The notes: generated by a model from the letters alone, not told the origin. Counted from the stretch's first letter, positions 7,708 to 17,794 are shown. The stretch is 64,000 nt of DNA from Exiguobacterium sp. s146 (GCF_018618415.1 NZ_JACSMA010000003.1:248001-312000); one strand, 5' to 3'. Made by a program: numbers and translations.

Positions 7708-9207
7708 TCAAATGTGGACGACGCCTTTCTCTTTCAAGCCGAGCGCCATCGCTGTCGATTCGTGAATCGTTTTGAACAGTTCCGGATGATCCGAGAGCGA
7801 GAGGCCGTAAGATGGCACCATCTCTTTGATTTTGTCTTCCCATTCCGGCATCCGGTTCGGGAAGCACTGCTCGAGCACTTTCAACATGACGTGGACCGCT
7901 GTCGATGCTCCCGGTGACGCACCGAGCAACGCTGCGACCGATCCGTCTTCGGCGCTGACGACTTCCGTCCCGAACTGAAGCGTGCCTTTGCCGTCCGGTG
8001 TGTCTTTGATGACTTGGACACGTTGGCCGGCGACGACAATTTCCCAATCCTCGTTCTTCGCGGTCGGAATGAACTCGCGGAGCTCGTCCATCCGTTTGTT
8101 ATGCGACAAGAGCACCTGTTCAATCAAATATTTCGTGAGCGGCATCTCTTTCGCCCCGGCCGCAAGCATCGTCACGACGTTGTACGGTTTGACCGATTGG
8201 ATGAGGTCGAGGTTCGAGCCCGTCTTCAAGAACTTCGGCGTAAAGCCAGCGAACGGTCCGAACAACAACTCTTTGCGTCCTTCGATGAAGCGCGTGTCGA
8301 GGTGCGGCACCGACATCGGCGGCGCGCCGACTTTCGCTTTCCCGTATACTTTCGCATTGTGCTGTTCGATGACGTCACGGTTCTTGCAGACGAGGAACAG
8401 GCCGCTCACCGGGAAGCCGCCGATATGCTTCGACTCCGGGATGCCCGTCTTTTGAAGGAGCGGCAGACTGCCTCCACCGCCGCCGATAAACAGGAACGGC
8501 GCCGTGTGCGTCTCAATCGTGTTCGCCTCGATGTCTTTCACTTTCACTTCCCACAATCCGTTCGCCAGCCGTTTCACGTCCTCGACGCTATGCTTGTAAT
8601 TGACCTCGACGCCTTGACCGGTCAAATGGTCAAACAGCATCCGTGTGAGCGCACCGAAGTTGACGTCGGTACCTGAATCGATTTTCGTCGCCGCGATCGG
8701 CTCATCGACGGAACGTCCTTCCATGACAATCGGCATCCAGTCACGGAGCTGTTCCGGGTCATCCGATAACACCATGCCTTCGAACAACGGATTTTTTGTG
8801 AGCGCTTCCAAACGTTTTTTCAAGAATTCGATATCTTTCTCACCTTGAACCATGCTCATATGTGGAATCGAACGGATGAACGCTTCCGGGTTTCGAATCA
8901 AGCCTTTATTGACGAGATGCGCCCAAAACTGACGCGAGATTTGGAACTGCTCGTTGACGTTGATCGCTTTCGAGATATCGAGCGTGCCATCCGGCTTCTC
9001 GGTCGTATAGTTCAACTCGCAGAGGGCGGCATGTCCCGTCCCGGCGTTGTTCCATTCGTTCGAACTCTCTTCCCCTGCACTTTCGAGCTTCTCAAACACT
9101 TTGACTTCCCACTCTGGTACGAGCTCTTTAAAGAGCGACCCGAGCGTCGCACTCATGATGCCTGCACCAATCAAAATGACGTCTGTTCTCTTTTGAACAC
9201 TGCTCAT
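7708..9207 (-). CDS. mqo: Malate:quinone oxidoreductase
   Basis: Membrane-associated FAD enzyme that oxidises malate to oxaloacetate and reduces quinone, a TCA-cycle and respiratory-chain step. 499 aa from the chosen start. Visible features are the Rossmann motif [18 protein letters not shown], the family stretch [20 protein letters not shown], and near the C-terminus [24 protein letters not shown]. The start at 9207 gives [10 protein letters not shown], and AAGGATGGGG lies just upstream; the longer frame to 9264 has no ribosome site. Monocistronic. Confidence 0.95.
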   Translation of the reverse strand: MSSVQKRTDVILIGAGIMSATLGSLFKELVPEWEVKVFEKLESAGEESSNEWNNAGTGHAALCELNYTTEKPDGTLDISKAINVNEQFQISRQFWAHLVNKGLIRNPEAFIRSIPHMSMVQGEKDIEFLKKRLEALTKNPLFEGMVLSDDPEQLRDWMPIVMEGRSVDEPIAATKIDSGTDVNFGALTRMLFDHLTGQGVEVNYKHSVEDVKRLANGLWEVKVKDIEANTIETHTAPFLFIGGGGGSLPLLQKTGIPESKHIGGFPVSGLFLVCKNRDVIEQHNAKVYGKAKVGAPPMSVPHLDTRFIEGRKELLFGPFAGFTPKFLKTGSNLDLIQSVKPYNVVTMLAAGAKEMPLTKYLIEQVLLSHNKRMDELREFIPTAKNEDWEIVVAGQRVQVIKDTPDGKGTLQFGTEVVSAEDGSVAALLGASPGASTAVHVMLKVLEQCFPNRMPEWEDKIKEMVPSYGLSLSDHPELFKTIHESTAMALGLKEKGVVHI

Positions 9208-9378
9208 GAAAACCCCATCCTTCTCCCCTGGATTTGTATATGAGACAATTCGGTAAATCCCCATTCGCCGACTCGCCCCGTTTATAATTGTTATATTGAT
9301 TATAACGCTTTTGTGATGTTTGATAAGGGTTAAGTACGGATTTCATCTATGAAACTTTTGAAGGGAGGAATGTAATCC

Positions 9379-9840
9379 GTGAAGCGCGGCATCCGTTTTA
9401 ACATCCCGAATACATATGGACGCTTTCTGACCGACATGTTAAGTCCCATCGATATCGCAGCTTACAGCTGGTTCGTCGGGGGTGAGGAATCGTATCGTGT
9501 TAAGAATGGCAATCTCGATCAACCGTTGTTTCCTGAAGCGACCGAGATGGATGGCGAAACATTTTCTGATTTGATTCATCAGGATGAGCACTATCTCATC
9601 TTCGTGAATGTAAAAGCCTTTTCGAAAGAACCGGTGAAAGACATTGAGACGTACGAGGCGTTTCGTGATAGCAATTGTGAGCTAACCCTGCTCATCGTCG
9701 ACTCCACGTTCGTCGATATCTACTGCAAGGATGAGACTTTGCTTGAATCGTTTTATCAGCATGCTCTCGCGTGCGGATATGAGGACGTCGCCTATTTGAC
9801 CGATGCCAACGATACGAGAACGAGTTTGACTGTCTGGTAA
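9379..9840 (+). CDS. DUF2691-type protein
   Basis: 153 aa starting at GTG, with GGGAGGAATGTAATCC upstream. The opening (MKRGIRFNIPNTYGRFL...LSPIDIAAYSWFVGGEESY) fits DUF2691, a small cytoplasmic family of Bacillales with no known function. No membrane segment or catalytic motif stands out; the C-terminal half is acidic. The next gene follows after 32 nt with its own ribosome site, so co-transcription is possible. Confidence 0.7.
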   Translation: MKRGIRFNIPNTYGRFLTDMLSPIDIAAYSWFVGGEESYRVKNGNLDQPLFPEATEMDGETFSDLIHQDEHYLIFVNVKAFSKEPVKDIETYEAFRDSNCELTLLIVDSTFVDIYCKDETLLESFYQHALACGYEDVAYLTDANDTRTSLTVW

Positions 9841-9872
9841 GCATTTAACCTTATAATGAAGGAGAATCTATT

Positions 9873-10424
9873 ATGCCTACGTTCTATCTCATCCGCCATT
9901 GCTCCGCCGCCGGCCAAGAGCCGGAGGCGCCGCTCACCGAAGCCGGCGAACAGCAGGCACTCGCACTCGCTGACTTCTTTCAAGATGTTCCCGTCGACCG
10001 CATCATCTCGAGCGACTATACGCGAGCCATCGCCTCGATTGCACCGCTCGCCGCATCCAAGCAGCTGACCATCGAGACAGAGCCGAAGTTGCGCGAGCGT
10101 ATCCTCTCGCTCGAACCGCGCGACGATTGGTTCGAGCTGCTCCGTCATTCGTTCACCGATGCCTCGTTTCGTCTGCCCGGTGCCGAGTCGGGGCAAGATG
10201 CGACGGACCGAATCCTAAGCGTCATCAATCATCTCAACGACGTAACCGGTGCGACCATCCTCGTGACGCATGGCAATCTGCTCGCGCTGCTGCTCCAACA
10301 TGTGGATAACTGCTTCGATTTCGACACGTGGCGCACACTCAGCAATCCCGACGTTTATCGCCTCGACATTGTGGATAACTCTTGGTCTGTGAAACGCGTC
10401 TGGACTGTCCCTGCCTGTGGATAA
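9873..10424 (+). CDS. Histidine phosphatase family protein (phosphoglycerate mutase-like)
   Basis: 183 aa. Catalytic motif LIRHCSAAG at residues 6-14 (phospho-His9), the SSDYTRAIASIAPL helix, the acid in EPKLRER, and the second His in ILVTHGNLLALLL. The substrate is unknown; many such enzymes are broad phosphatases. The ATG has AAGGAG 8 nt upstream. Odd feature: the 3' end holds perfect DnaA boxes that encode Val-Asp-Asn twice, and the stop codon lies inside a third box (TGT GGA TAA). Confidence 0.88.
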   Translation: MPTFYLIRHCSAAGQEPEAPLTEAGEQQALALADFFQDVPVDRIISSDYTRAIASIAPLAASKQLTIETEPKLRERILSLEPRDDWFELLRHSFTDASFRLPGAESGQDATDRILSVINHLNDVTGATILVTHGNLLALLLQHVDNCFDFDTWRTLSNPDVYRLDIVDNSWSVKRVWTVPACG

Positions 10425-10435
10425 CGTTATCCACA
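10301..10435. promoter_or_regulatory. DnaA-box cluster far from oriC
   Basis: Four perfect DnaA boxes in 135 bp: TGTGGATAA at 10301, 10370 and 10416, and TTATCCACA at 10427. The last two form the 20-bp palindrome TGTGGATAACGTTATCCACA (10416-10435), the same as one in oriC at 60672-60691. Likely a DnaA-binding or titration site; no promoter lies within it. Confidence 0.8.
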
Positions 10436-10438
10436 GAA

Positions 10439-10466
10439 AAAGCCGTCTCGCAAATGAGACGGCTTT
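10439..10466. terminator. Bidirectional terminator between the phosphatase gene and degV
   Basis: An 11-bp perfect stem (10439-10449 with 10456-10466) and a 6-nt loop, A-rich on the left and T-rich on the right, between convergent genes. Confidence 0.85.
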
Positions 10467-10470
10467 CGTT

Positions 10471-11334
10471 TTATTTTTCTACGAAGAACATGGAGATGGC
10501 TCCGAGCCCGACGTGCGTCCCGACCGAGACACCCATCTGCATGAGATAAATCTCACCTTTGAAGTCGGATTCAGCTTGAATCTTCAACTTCAAGTTCTCG
10601 GCAATCTTTTGATCCGATGTATAGCCGATGATGACGAAGTTCGTAATATCCTTGTCGCAGCGTTTGATGAACTCGTCCGTATAGTGCTTGAGCACTTTAC
10701 GCGTCCCCCGTTCTTTGGCGACGATGGCACCTTTTCCGTTCTTCATGCTCATAATCGGCTTGACCATCAACAGCTTCCCGATGATGGCACTCGCGTTCGA
10801 GATTCGTCCGCTCTTAATCAAGTGGTCCAAATCATCAACCGACAAGAAGTGTTTCACTTTCATCTTATACGTCTCGTTGAACTCGACGAGCTCTTCGAAC
10901 GTCGCCTCGGCTTCGCGCATCTGGGCACTCTTCATCAAGAGCCAACCGCTCCCGTGGCTCATTGAGCGTGAGTCGACGATATGAATCTTCACCGTCGAAT
11001 CCGGATGCGCCTCTTCGAAGTATTCTTTTCCGAGCACGGCCGATTGATACGATCCGCTCGTCCCGCTCGACATACAGATACATAAAATCTCATCATGTCC
11101 GCTCTCGACGGACTCTTCCATCAGTTTCATAAATGTTGCTGGGCTCGGCATCCCCGTCGTCGGGAATTCCGGTAGCGCTTCCAACATTCCGTAAAACTCA
11201 TCGGGCTGGATGTCGACGCGGTCCTCATACGATTTGTTGTCAATCGTGATGATCAGCGGCGCGACGCCGATGTCATATTTCGCTAAAATCTCATCAGATA
11301 AATCACAAGTTGAATCTGCCAATAATCTAATCAT
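10471..11334 (-). CDS. DegV family fatty-acid-binding protein
   Basis: 287 aa. The N-terminus IRLLADSTCDLSDEIL and the TTGMPSPATFMKLMEES, SGTSGSYQSA and VDSRSMSHGSG motifs are the DegV fold, in which Ser and Thr residues hold the carboxylate of a bound fatty acid. The family (FakB in staphylococci) presents exogenous fatty acids to the kinase FakA. ATG at 11334 has GGAGGG 5 nt upstream; a TTG four codons earlier overlaps that site. No fakA lies nearby, so the kinase would be elsewhere. Monocistronic. Confidence 0.9.
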   Translation of the reverse strand: MIRLLADSTCDLSDEILAKYDIGVAPLIITIDNKSYEDRVDIQPDEFYGMLEALPEFPTTGMPSPATFMKLMEESVESGHDEILCICMSSGTSGSYQSAVLGKEYFEEAHPDSTVKIHIVDSRSMSHGSGWLLMKSAQMREAEATFEELVEFNETYKMKVKHFLSVDDLDHLIKSGRISNASAIIGKLLMVKPIMSMKNGKGAIVAKERGTRKVLKHYTDEFIKRCDKDITNFVIIGYTSDQKIAENLKLKIQAESDFKGEIYLMQMGVSVGTHVGLGAISMFFVEK

Positions 11335-11423
11335 AGTACCCTCCAAAAATCGCTCCTGAGTGACGAGAATCGCCCTAGACCACTACGTCGATTCAGACGT
11401 CACGATAGGACTTCTCCATTGTA

Positions 11424-11936
11424 TCAGATATGGAGGGGTAGATGTTTTTTTGCCAGGCTTGGATATGCGACTTTCTGTTCGTGTCGCAACAACCATTCCT
11501 TACGCCACAGTCCGCCCGCATAGCCCGTCAACGTCCCGTTCGATCCGATGACGCGATGACACGGAATGACAATGCTCAATCGGTTGCGTCCGTTGGCGCT
11601 ACCGACGGCCCGCACGGCGCGATCCCGTCCGAGTTTCATGGCCAATTCGCGATAGGACGTCGTCTTGGCGTATGGAATGGTCGCCAGCTGCCGCCACACA
11701 TCTTGCTGAAAAGGCGTGCCCTCGACTTCATACGGGAACGTGAACGATTGGCGGTGTCCGTTGAAGTACTCCTCGATTTCTCGGTGGCACGTTTTCAACA
11801 CGTCCGGCGTCGTCTCATCTGGTTCAAAGCGAACATCATCGCGTTCGACGAACAAGATGGAGCGGATGGCCGTCTCAGTCCCGACGATCTCTAAAATTCC
11901 AATCGGACTCATATAGTCTAATCTATACGTCTTCAT
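11424..11936 (-). CDS. ogt: Methylated-DNA--[protein]-cysteine S-methyltransferase
   Basis: Suicide repair protein that takes the methyl group from O6-methylguanine onto its own cysteine. 170 aa with the active-site motif IPCHRV, preceded by [24 protein letters not shown] (DNA-binding helix with the arginine finger). ATG at 11936 has TGGAGG upstream and overlaps the end of alkA by 14 nt. Third gene of an adaptive-response operon; the counterpart in B. subtilis is adaB. Confidence 0.93.
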   Translation of the reverse strand: MKTYRLDYMSPIGILEIVGTETAIRSILFVERDDVRFEPDETTPDVLKTCHREIEEYFNGHRQSFTFPYEVEGTPFQQDVWRQLATIPYAKTTSYRELAMKLGRDRAVRAVGSANGRNRLSIVIPCHRVIGSNGTLTGYAGGLWRKEWLLRHEQKVAYPSLAKKHLPLHI

Positions 11937-12822
11937 ACAATGACCTCCATAGATAGAATGTGGCGTACGCTTGCCATCCGGCAAAGCGCTCCCCATACTG
12001 TCGCACTTCGTCTGCCGTCAATTTTTCACTTCGCCCGAGGTGATACTTCAACGCCTGATGCAGACCGGCGTCCGCGGCCGGGAACGCCGTCGGGTCTTGG
12101 AAACACTTCATTCGGACATATGCGGCCGTCCATTCCCCGACGCCGCGTAAGCTTAGCAACCGTTGATGGATCACGTCGGAAGACTCGCGGCACAACTGAC
12201 GTTTCGACAATCGTCCGTCCGTCATTTCCCGGGCGATGCCGATGATATATTCCGCTTTCCGGATGCTGAACTGAAGCTGTCTCAGATCGCTCGGCTCAAG
12301 CAGCGCGATCGTCTCAGGGGTTGGGAAGGCCCAGTACGTTACACCGTCCACCTCCCGGGATGGTCCATACTGCTCGACGAACCGTCGTTTCAGCGTGTAA
12401 GCGAACGACAGCGTGATTTGTTGACCGATGACGGCCCACGTGAGCGCCTCGAACAAATCGGGGAAGCCGATCAGCCGAAGCCCCGCATACTCTCGGACGA
12501 GCGGTCGCAGGAGTTCATCCGCCTCAGCCTTTCGCACGAACGCCGCGACGTCTTGGTCGAGGTCGAACCAGTCGCGGACGAATCGCTCCACGTGTTCCTG
12601 TTCCGCGCTCGTGATGGTATCCTCGGGGAACACGATGCCGAGGCCTTGAGACGTCTCCGAGATGTCTCCTAGCAGCAAGCGGCCGTCCACATCGAACAGC
12701 TTGGAGACGGACGTTTCCCGAGCGACATGCATCACTTCATCGTCGGAGCGTCTTAAAAATTGCAGACATTGCTGAAAATCAAACGGAGCGGTGACGTGAA
12801 TCTCGAACGATGAGCGGCTCAT
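11923..12822 (-). CDS. alkA: DNA-3-methyladenine glycosylase II (AlkA-like)
   Basis: 299 aa base-excision enzyme for alkylated purines. An N-terminal AlkA-type domain precedes the HhH-GPD core: [20 protein letters not shown], the hairpin [17 protein letters not shown], and the catalytic Asp in FPAADAGL. The ATG has a GGGGGGAG ribosome site and overlaps the end of adaA by 44 nt, an unusually long overlap. It sits between adaA and ogt, which points to induction by methylated AdaA. Confidence 0.92.
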   Translation of the reverse strand: MSRSSFEIHVTAPFDFQQCLQFLRRSDDEVMHVARETSVSKLFDVDGRLLLGDISETSQGLGIVFPEDTITSAEQEHVERFVRDWFDLDQDVAAFVRKAEADELLRPLVREYAGLRLIGFPDLFEALTWAVIGQQITLSFAYTLKRRFVEQYGPSREVDGVTYWAFPTPETIALLEPSDLRQLQFSIRKAEYIIGIAREMTDGRLSKRQLCRESSDVIHQRLLSLRGVGEWTAAYVRMKCFQDPTAFPAADAGLHQALKYHLGRSEKLTADEVRQYGERFAGWQAYATFYLWRSLYEDV

Positions 12823-13366
12823 CGGCTCCCCCCTTTCGATACATGCTCGGTGAACAGCCCTTCAAGCGCCGGAAGACACGATAAAAGTTGGATGGGGTTT
12901 GAAAGCCGACCTCATAACAGATGGCGAGATTGCTCATGTCCGTCGTCCGCAACAGATGGGCCGCCTTGTCGATGCGAACCTTTTCGAGCAGACGGCGCGG
13001 CGTCTCACCCGTCGCTTGGGTGAACGTCCGCTCGACATAGAACGGGCTCAAATTGACGTGCTCGGCAATGTTCTCGAGCTTGAGCGGTCGTTTGTAATTC
13101 GTGAGAACGAACGCCGTCACGTCATGGACGAGCGCGCTCGCCGGGCTACGGTCGACCTCAGGCTGACATCGTTTGCACGGTCGAAAGCCGGACGACTCCG
13201 CTTCCGCTTTCGTCTCATAAAAATCGACATTCTCCCGCTTCGGCTTCCGCGAACGGCACGAGGGCCGACAGTAAATCCCGGTCGTCTTGACCGCGGTATA
13301 GAACTGTCCGTCATATGTCGCGTCACATGCGAGTACTTTCTCCCACTTCTCTTCAAACGTCAGCAT
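12779..13366 (-). CDS. adaA: Methylphosphotriester-DNA methyltransferase and AraC-type activator AdaA
   Basis: 195 aa, two domains. Residues 1-75 are the Ada zinc domain with Cys33, Cys37, Cys64 and Cys67 (CRPSC and CKRC), matching the four zinc ligands of E. coli Ada, one of which accepts the methyl group. Residues 85-185 are an AraC helix-turn-helix pair (LENIAEHVNLSPFYVERTF, LAICYEVGFQTPSNFYRVFRR). Start 13366 has GGGGGTG upstream; the longer frame lacks a site. When methylated it should switch on this operon. Confidence 0.94.
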   Translation of the reverse strand: MLTFEEKWEKVLACDATYDGQFYTAVKTTGIYCRPSCRSRKPKRENVDFYETKAEAESSGFRPCKRCQPEVDRSPASALVHDVTAFVLTNYKRPLKLENIAEHVNLSPFYVERTFTQATGETPRRLLEKVRIDKAAHLLRTTDMSNLAICYEVGFQTPSNFYRVFRRLKGCSPSMYRKGGADEPLIVRDSRHRSV

Positions 13367-13574
13367 CTCGGTCACCCCCTTTGTTCCACTGTAGCAGATT
13401 GATTTTTGTTCACTCGTCCTGTTTCTTGCGCTTACAATCTTCAATCCCGCGATTCACGAATCTCATTTATTTTGAATCCGTCTTCCCCTCTGACTCGTAC
13501 TATGATTACACGACTCAATTGAGTACACTTTAGCTAATCAAGATTTCGATAGTTTGTCAGAAGGAGCACATACG

Positions 13575-16073
13575 ATGCACAAGCGATTTTCCTGGAAACA
13601 ACTGAAATGGTTGCTTCCATTCCTATTGATTGGATTGATTCTTTATCAGAGCGGCCAAGAGCTCCAAAACCTGTCGCTCGCCGCGGCGTTTCAAACGTTA
13701 GAGGCGTTGACGGGCTTCGAACAGATTGCCTTGATCGGACTCGGGCTCGTCGCCGTGTTGACGATGACCGGCTACGATTACTTTTTACTGCGCTCGCTCG
13801 ACGTCCAGCTCCCGCTCGCGAAGCTGCTTCGCGCCGCATGGATCACCAACGCGATGAACGGCATGATCGGGTTCGGCGGCGTCATCGGCATCGCGCTCCG
13901 AACGTCGCTGTATCGACCGTATACGGACACGAAACGATTGCTCCGGGCCATCGGCTGGATGACCCCGACACTCATCAGCGGCTTGTCGCTACTTGCCGCA
14001 GGGGTGCTGCTCGGGCTCTTCCCGGCCGGTGCGCTCACCGCAACGAAACAATGGATTTGGCCAGTGCTCCTCGCGACACTCGCCGTCCTGCCGCTCTACA
14101 TATACGTGACGCGGAAGCGGTCGAACTTGGATTGGCCGACCTTGGTCGGCTATATCGCGACGTCACTCGCCGAATGGGTAACGGCCGGACTCGTCGCCTT
14201 GTATGCCCTGCATCTACTCGGAGGCGAAGCGCCACTCCCGGCCATGATGGGTGTCTTCATCGTCGCAACCATCGTCGGGGTCGTCTCGCTCGTCCCGGGC
14301 GGTGTCGGTTCGTTTGATTTATTATACCTCGTCGGGATGACCCAGCTCGGCATCGACCAAGAGATTGTCTTATCTTCCTTGATTGTCTATCGCTTCGTCT
14401 ATTTCATCGTCCCATTCATGATCAGCCTGTTTTTGGCGGCCCTCGTCTTCGGAGACCAGGTCGTCAAACAGATCGAGTATAAACCGATCATCGGGTCGTC
14501 CTATGAGATCGGGACCGTCGTCTGGCGCATCGTGTCGCGCACACTCGTCAAGACCGGACGGCTCGCCGGAAGCCTGATCGCATTGATGACGAGCCTCGTC
14601 CTTTGGTTCCAGACGCTGTTACCGAGTGTGTCACCGCTCTATTCGACCGCCCTCTGGGTACAGTGGGTCGGTACGCTCGCGCTGTTCACGGCCGGTCTGT
14701 TGACGTTACTGACCACGTTCGGGATGTACATCCGGACGAAACGTGTGCTCTGGCTCGTCGGGGTCGCCTGTGTCGTCGCCAGCATCGGTGTCATCGCGCG
14801 CGGCTTCAATCTGTTCGAGGCGTTCGTCGTCGGCGGGTTCGCCCTATTCGTCTGGTTGACCCGGACCCAGCATCAACGCTATCGCTCCATCGTGACCGTC
14901 AGCCGCTTTGTCCGCAACGTCTTCTATGTCAGCCTCTATGTCGGCACGCACGCGTTCCTGCTGCAATCGTTCAGTCAGTCCGACACGATTTTCTTTGACC
15001 CGGAAGCTGCCGCCGGGTTGAGCATCGCCGCCGTCGTCTTGTCCGGACTGCTGTTAATTGGGATGTTTATTCTGTTCAACCGATTGAAACGTCCAAAGCT
15101 CGGCACGTCGTTCGAGCCGTCCCGTTTCGCGGCGTTTCAAGCCACGCATGCGACAACGAGCACGTTCGATTTGGCCTATATGAACGACAAGCTCGTCTAT
15201 TATGGGCCGGACGACGAGGCGTGTCTCTTGTTCGCCGTATCCGGCAATCACGCCATCGTTCTCGGGGATGTGCAAGGCGCGCGCGACGCCGCGTCACACC
15301 TGTTGCTCGCCTTTATCGAAGAGACGGATCGCCTCGGCTATATCCCACTCTTTTATCAAGTCACCCCGGATTGGATGCCGCGCCTGCACGACGCCGGGTT
15401 CACGTTCTTCAAGCTCGGTGAAGAGGCGACGGTCGACGTCGCCACGTTCTCGCTCACCGGCAAAAAGCGCGCCAACATGCGCTCGCTCCATAACCAATTC
15501 ACGAAGCGGGGCTACACGGCCGATATCGTCATCGACCCGTCGCCCGAGCTGATTGCGTCACTGCGCGGCATCTCGGATGACTGGCTCGGCAATCGAAGCG
15601 AGAAAGGATTCTCGCTCGGCTTTTTCAATGAGCAGGCCTTGCCCCACTATCCGGTCGTCCTCCTGCGTGACGAGACGGGACAAGTCGTCGCCTTCATCAC
15701 CTTGCTCCGTGGCCATGACACCGTCTCCATCGATTTGATGCGCTCTCACGGTGAGGCCCTGCCCGGGTCGATTGAAGTGCTGATTCTGCACGTGATCGAG
15801 TGGGCACGGGACAATGATTATGCCTATGTCGGCCTCGGCATGGCCCCGCTCGCCTCAGTCGGGGAGCAACCGTTCGCGTACTGGCCGGAACGGATTGCGG
15901 CCGACATCTTCGAGAACATCAGTTACATCTATCCGTTCAGCGGGCTGCGTCAATTCAAACGCAAGTTCACACCGACGTGGGACGCGAGATATTTGGCCAT
16001 CCGGAAGCGTCGAAAGCTGCTTCCGTCCTTACTGCGGACGGCACGATTGATTAGCCGAAAAAAAGTTCAATGA
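13575..16073 (+). CDS. mprF: Phosphatidylglycerol lysyltransferase/flippase
   Basis: 832 aa. Adds lysine (or alanine) from aminoacyl-tRNA to phosphatidylglycerol and flips the product outward, lowering membrane negative charge and giving resistance to cationic peptides. The N-terminal ~500 residues form many transmembrane helices with the lysyl-transferase flippase pattern (GVVSLVPGGVGSFD). The C-terminal ~300 residues are the GNAT-like synthase (DUF2156), including GDVQGARD and YVGLGMAPLA. ATG 13575 has AAGGAG 9 nt upstream, better than TTG 13554. Divergent from the ada operon, with its own terminator. Confidence 0.95.
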   Translation: MHKRFSWKQLKWLLPFLLIGLILYQSGQELQNLSLAAAFQTLEALTGFEQIALIGLGLVAVLTMTGYDYFLLRSLDVQLPLAKLLRAAWITNAMNGMIGFGGVIGIALRTSLYRPYTDTKRLLRAIGWMTPTLISGLSLLAAGVLLGLFPAGALTATKQWIWPVLLATLAVLPLYIYVTRKRSNLDWPTLVGYIATSLAEWVTAGLVALYALHLLGGEAPLPAMMGVFIVATIVGVVSLVPGGVGSFDLLYLVGMTQLGIDQEIVLSSLIVYRFVYFIVPFMISLFLAALVFGDQVVKQIEYKPIIGSSYEIGTVVWRIVSRTLVKTGRLAGSLIALMTSLVLWFQTLLPSVSPLYSTALWVQWVGTLALFTAGLLTLLTTFGMYIRTKRVLWLVGVACVVASIGVIARGFNLFEAFVVGGFALFVWLTRTQHQRYRSIVTVSRFVRNVFYVSLYVGTHAFLLQSFSQSDTIFFDPEAAAGLSIAAVVLSGLLLIGMFILFNRLKRPKLGTSFEPSRFAAFQATHATTSTFDLAYMNDKLVYYGPDDEACLLFAVSGNHAIVLGDVQGARDAASHLLLAFIEETDRLGYIPLFYQVTPDWMPRLHDAGFTFFKLGEEATVDVATFSLTGKKRANMRSLHNQFTKRGYTADIVIDPSPELIASLRGISDDWLGNRSEKGFSLGFFNEQALPHYPVVLLRDETGQVVAFITLLRGHDTVSIDLMRSHGEALPGSIEVLILHVIEWARDNDYAYVGLGMAPLASVGEQPFAYWPERIAADIFENISYIYPFSGLRQFKRKFTPTWDARYLAIRKRRKLLPSLLRTARLISRKKVQ

Positions 16074-16077
16074 CAGG

Positions 16078-16114
16078 AAAAGGAGCGTCTCGACATCATT
16101 GAGGCGCTCCTTTT
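16078..16114. terminator. Bidirectional terminator after mprF
   Basis: A 14-bp stem with one mismatch (16078-16091 with 16101-16114), a 9-nt loop, and A4/T4 ends. It separates mprF from the facing GH16 pseudogene. Confidence 0.82.
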
Positions 16115-16120
16115 GTTCTG

Positions 16121-17722
16121 TTATTTCGTTGTCACGCTGACGTTATCGATTGTCACATCGTGCGCACCGATCGGCGAGCCGTCCGTGCGGCCGAGCAAGA
16201 ATTTCAATGCTGTCATGTCCGTCTGGCCCATCGTGAGCTCGAACTCGTACGACTTCGCCTCAGGAGTGACTTGGACAATCTCGCTCAAGTAACGTGTGTA
16301 CGCCGCGTTCTCGATTGTCACTTCCATGTTGCGGGCCACTGTCGACGAAGCATCGAAACGCACGACATACGTTTGACCGGCATGCAACTCGAGGCCGCCC
16401 TGCTCCATGAGCACGCTCCACGGCTCTTGTCCTTCTTGCGTGATTGACAGTTGAGCCGCCTTGTTCACCGCTTCGACCGCCGCTTGGGCGTCAAAGTGGA
16501 CGTATGAGCCCCATTGCGTCAATCCTTCTGTGAACGAACCGTTCTTGAGCGGTGACAGGTCAACCTCGACCGGTGTCACATCCAACAACTGCACATCGTC
16601 GAGCGTGATTTCACCTTTCGCTGAACCGAGGACGAATTGGAGTTGGCTAAACAAGTCCGTCTCTTGGCCCATCGTGAACGGGATTTCAATTGATTGGAAG
16701 TCGCGCGTCAACCCCACGTCTTGGAGCGGGAGATACGCGTCCCCATCCAGGCTGTTCAAGCCGACTTGAAGCGATTTGATGCGTTCCGATTTCGCTTTGA
16801 AACGAAGCACGTACTCACGGCCTTCCGACAATTGAATGCCGTTATAGACGTGGTTCCCGTCTCCGAGCGTTGGTTTCGTCGCATTCGGGTCGAGCGCTTC
16901 ACGCGGCGTCTGTTCGACGCGGACGTTCCCGATTTGAACACCTGCCGTGCTGAGGCCGACGTTGAACTCGAGGCGTGCCGCGAGGTCCGTATCTTCCGTC
17001 ATGTCGAACGTCATCGAATACGTCTGCACGTCGGTCGTCAAATCGAACGAACCTTCATCCGAATATTTGGCGTAGCCGCGGTCTGGTCCGCCGCCGACTT
17101 TGACAGCGATCGAGCGGGCCTAGTCGGCACTCGCGTCGAACGTCACTTTGTAGTGACCGCCTTTACCGAGCGACACGTTTTTAATCAATTGGTGCGAGTA
17201 AGGCTGGCTGCCCCATGCTTCCATGATGTCGATTTCACCAGACGCGGCCCAGGCGCCGTAGCGGTCCTGTTCCGGCAACATCCAGAACGCTGGCCATAGC
17301 CCCTTGCCGGTCGGGAGTTTAGCGCGCATCTCATAACGGCCATACGTTTGACTGAACATGCCTTTGGTCGTCAACTTCGCTGACGTGAAGTCGTATGACC
17401 CGAGCTCGTCTGTCACTTGTTCTTTTTTCGCACGGCTGACGAGGTTCCCGTCTTCTACAAAAGCGTTTTCGTTTTTGTTCGTGTAAAATTGCTTCTCATT
17501 GTTTCCCTACCCTGGTGTGACCGGTGTGCCTTCGGCGTCTTTCAACCGGTTCCCCGTATCAAAGTTCCATTTGGTCTGGTCGATCTCTGATTTGCTGAAC
17601 TCGTCCGACCAGACGAGTTTCCATTTCGTCTTGTCTTTCTTCTCCGGATTTTCGGCAGATGCGCCTTGTGCGGCAGATAAGACAAGCCCAGTCCCGAGTG
17701 CAAGTGCGACCCATTTCTTCAT
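16121..17722 (-). pseudogene. Secreted GH16 beta-glucanase with carbohydrate-binding modules, disrupted
   Basis: One reading frame from 17722 to 16121 interrupted by two amber codons: one where Trp is expected (TPG*GNNEKQFYTN, near 17505) and one near 17118 (ASAD*ARSIAV). It has a GGAGG-preceded ATG, a Sec signal peptide (AQGASA), then GH16 sequence (WSDEF, WPAFWMLPEQD, catalytic GEIDIMEAWGSQP). The frame then jumps straight into a CBM-like module (YSHQLIKNVSLGKGG), so the second half of the catalytic domain is missing. Two further CBM-like repeats end the gene. Probable original role: laminarin or lichenan hydrolysis. Not functional as read. Confidence 0.88.
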
Positions 17723-17794
17723 TACATTTCCTCCCTTGGTGTGAATGAAGGCAGGGACGACGCGATCGACCTTGCCTATTCTAGTAACGTACAG

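Noticed and set aside
8014-8676. Long plus-strand frame opposite mqo
   Set aside because: Mqo is certain on the minus strand; the opposite frame has no motif or ribosome site.
12352-12365. CCCGGG with weak flanks as a further Noc site
   Set aside because: At least four differences from the consensus.
17118-17507. Programmed amber read-through or pyrrolysine-type decoding in the GH16 gene, since both stops are TAG
   Set aside because: A piece of the catalytic domain is deleted as well, and no downstream hairpin or decoding gene is seen; plain decay is simpler.
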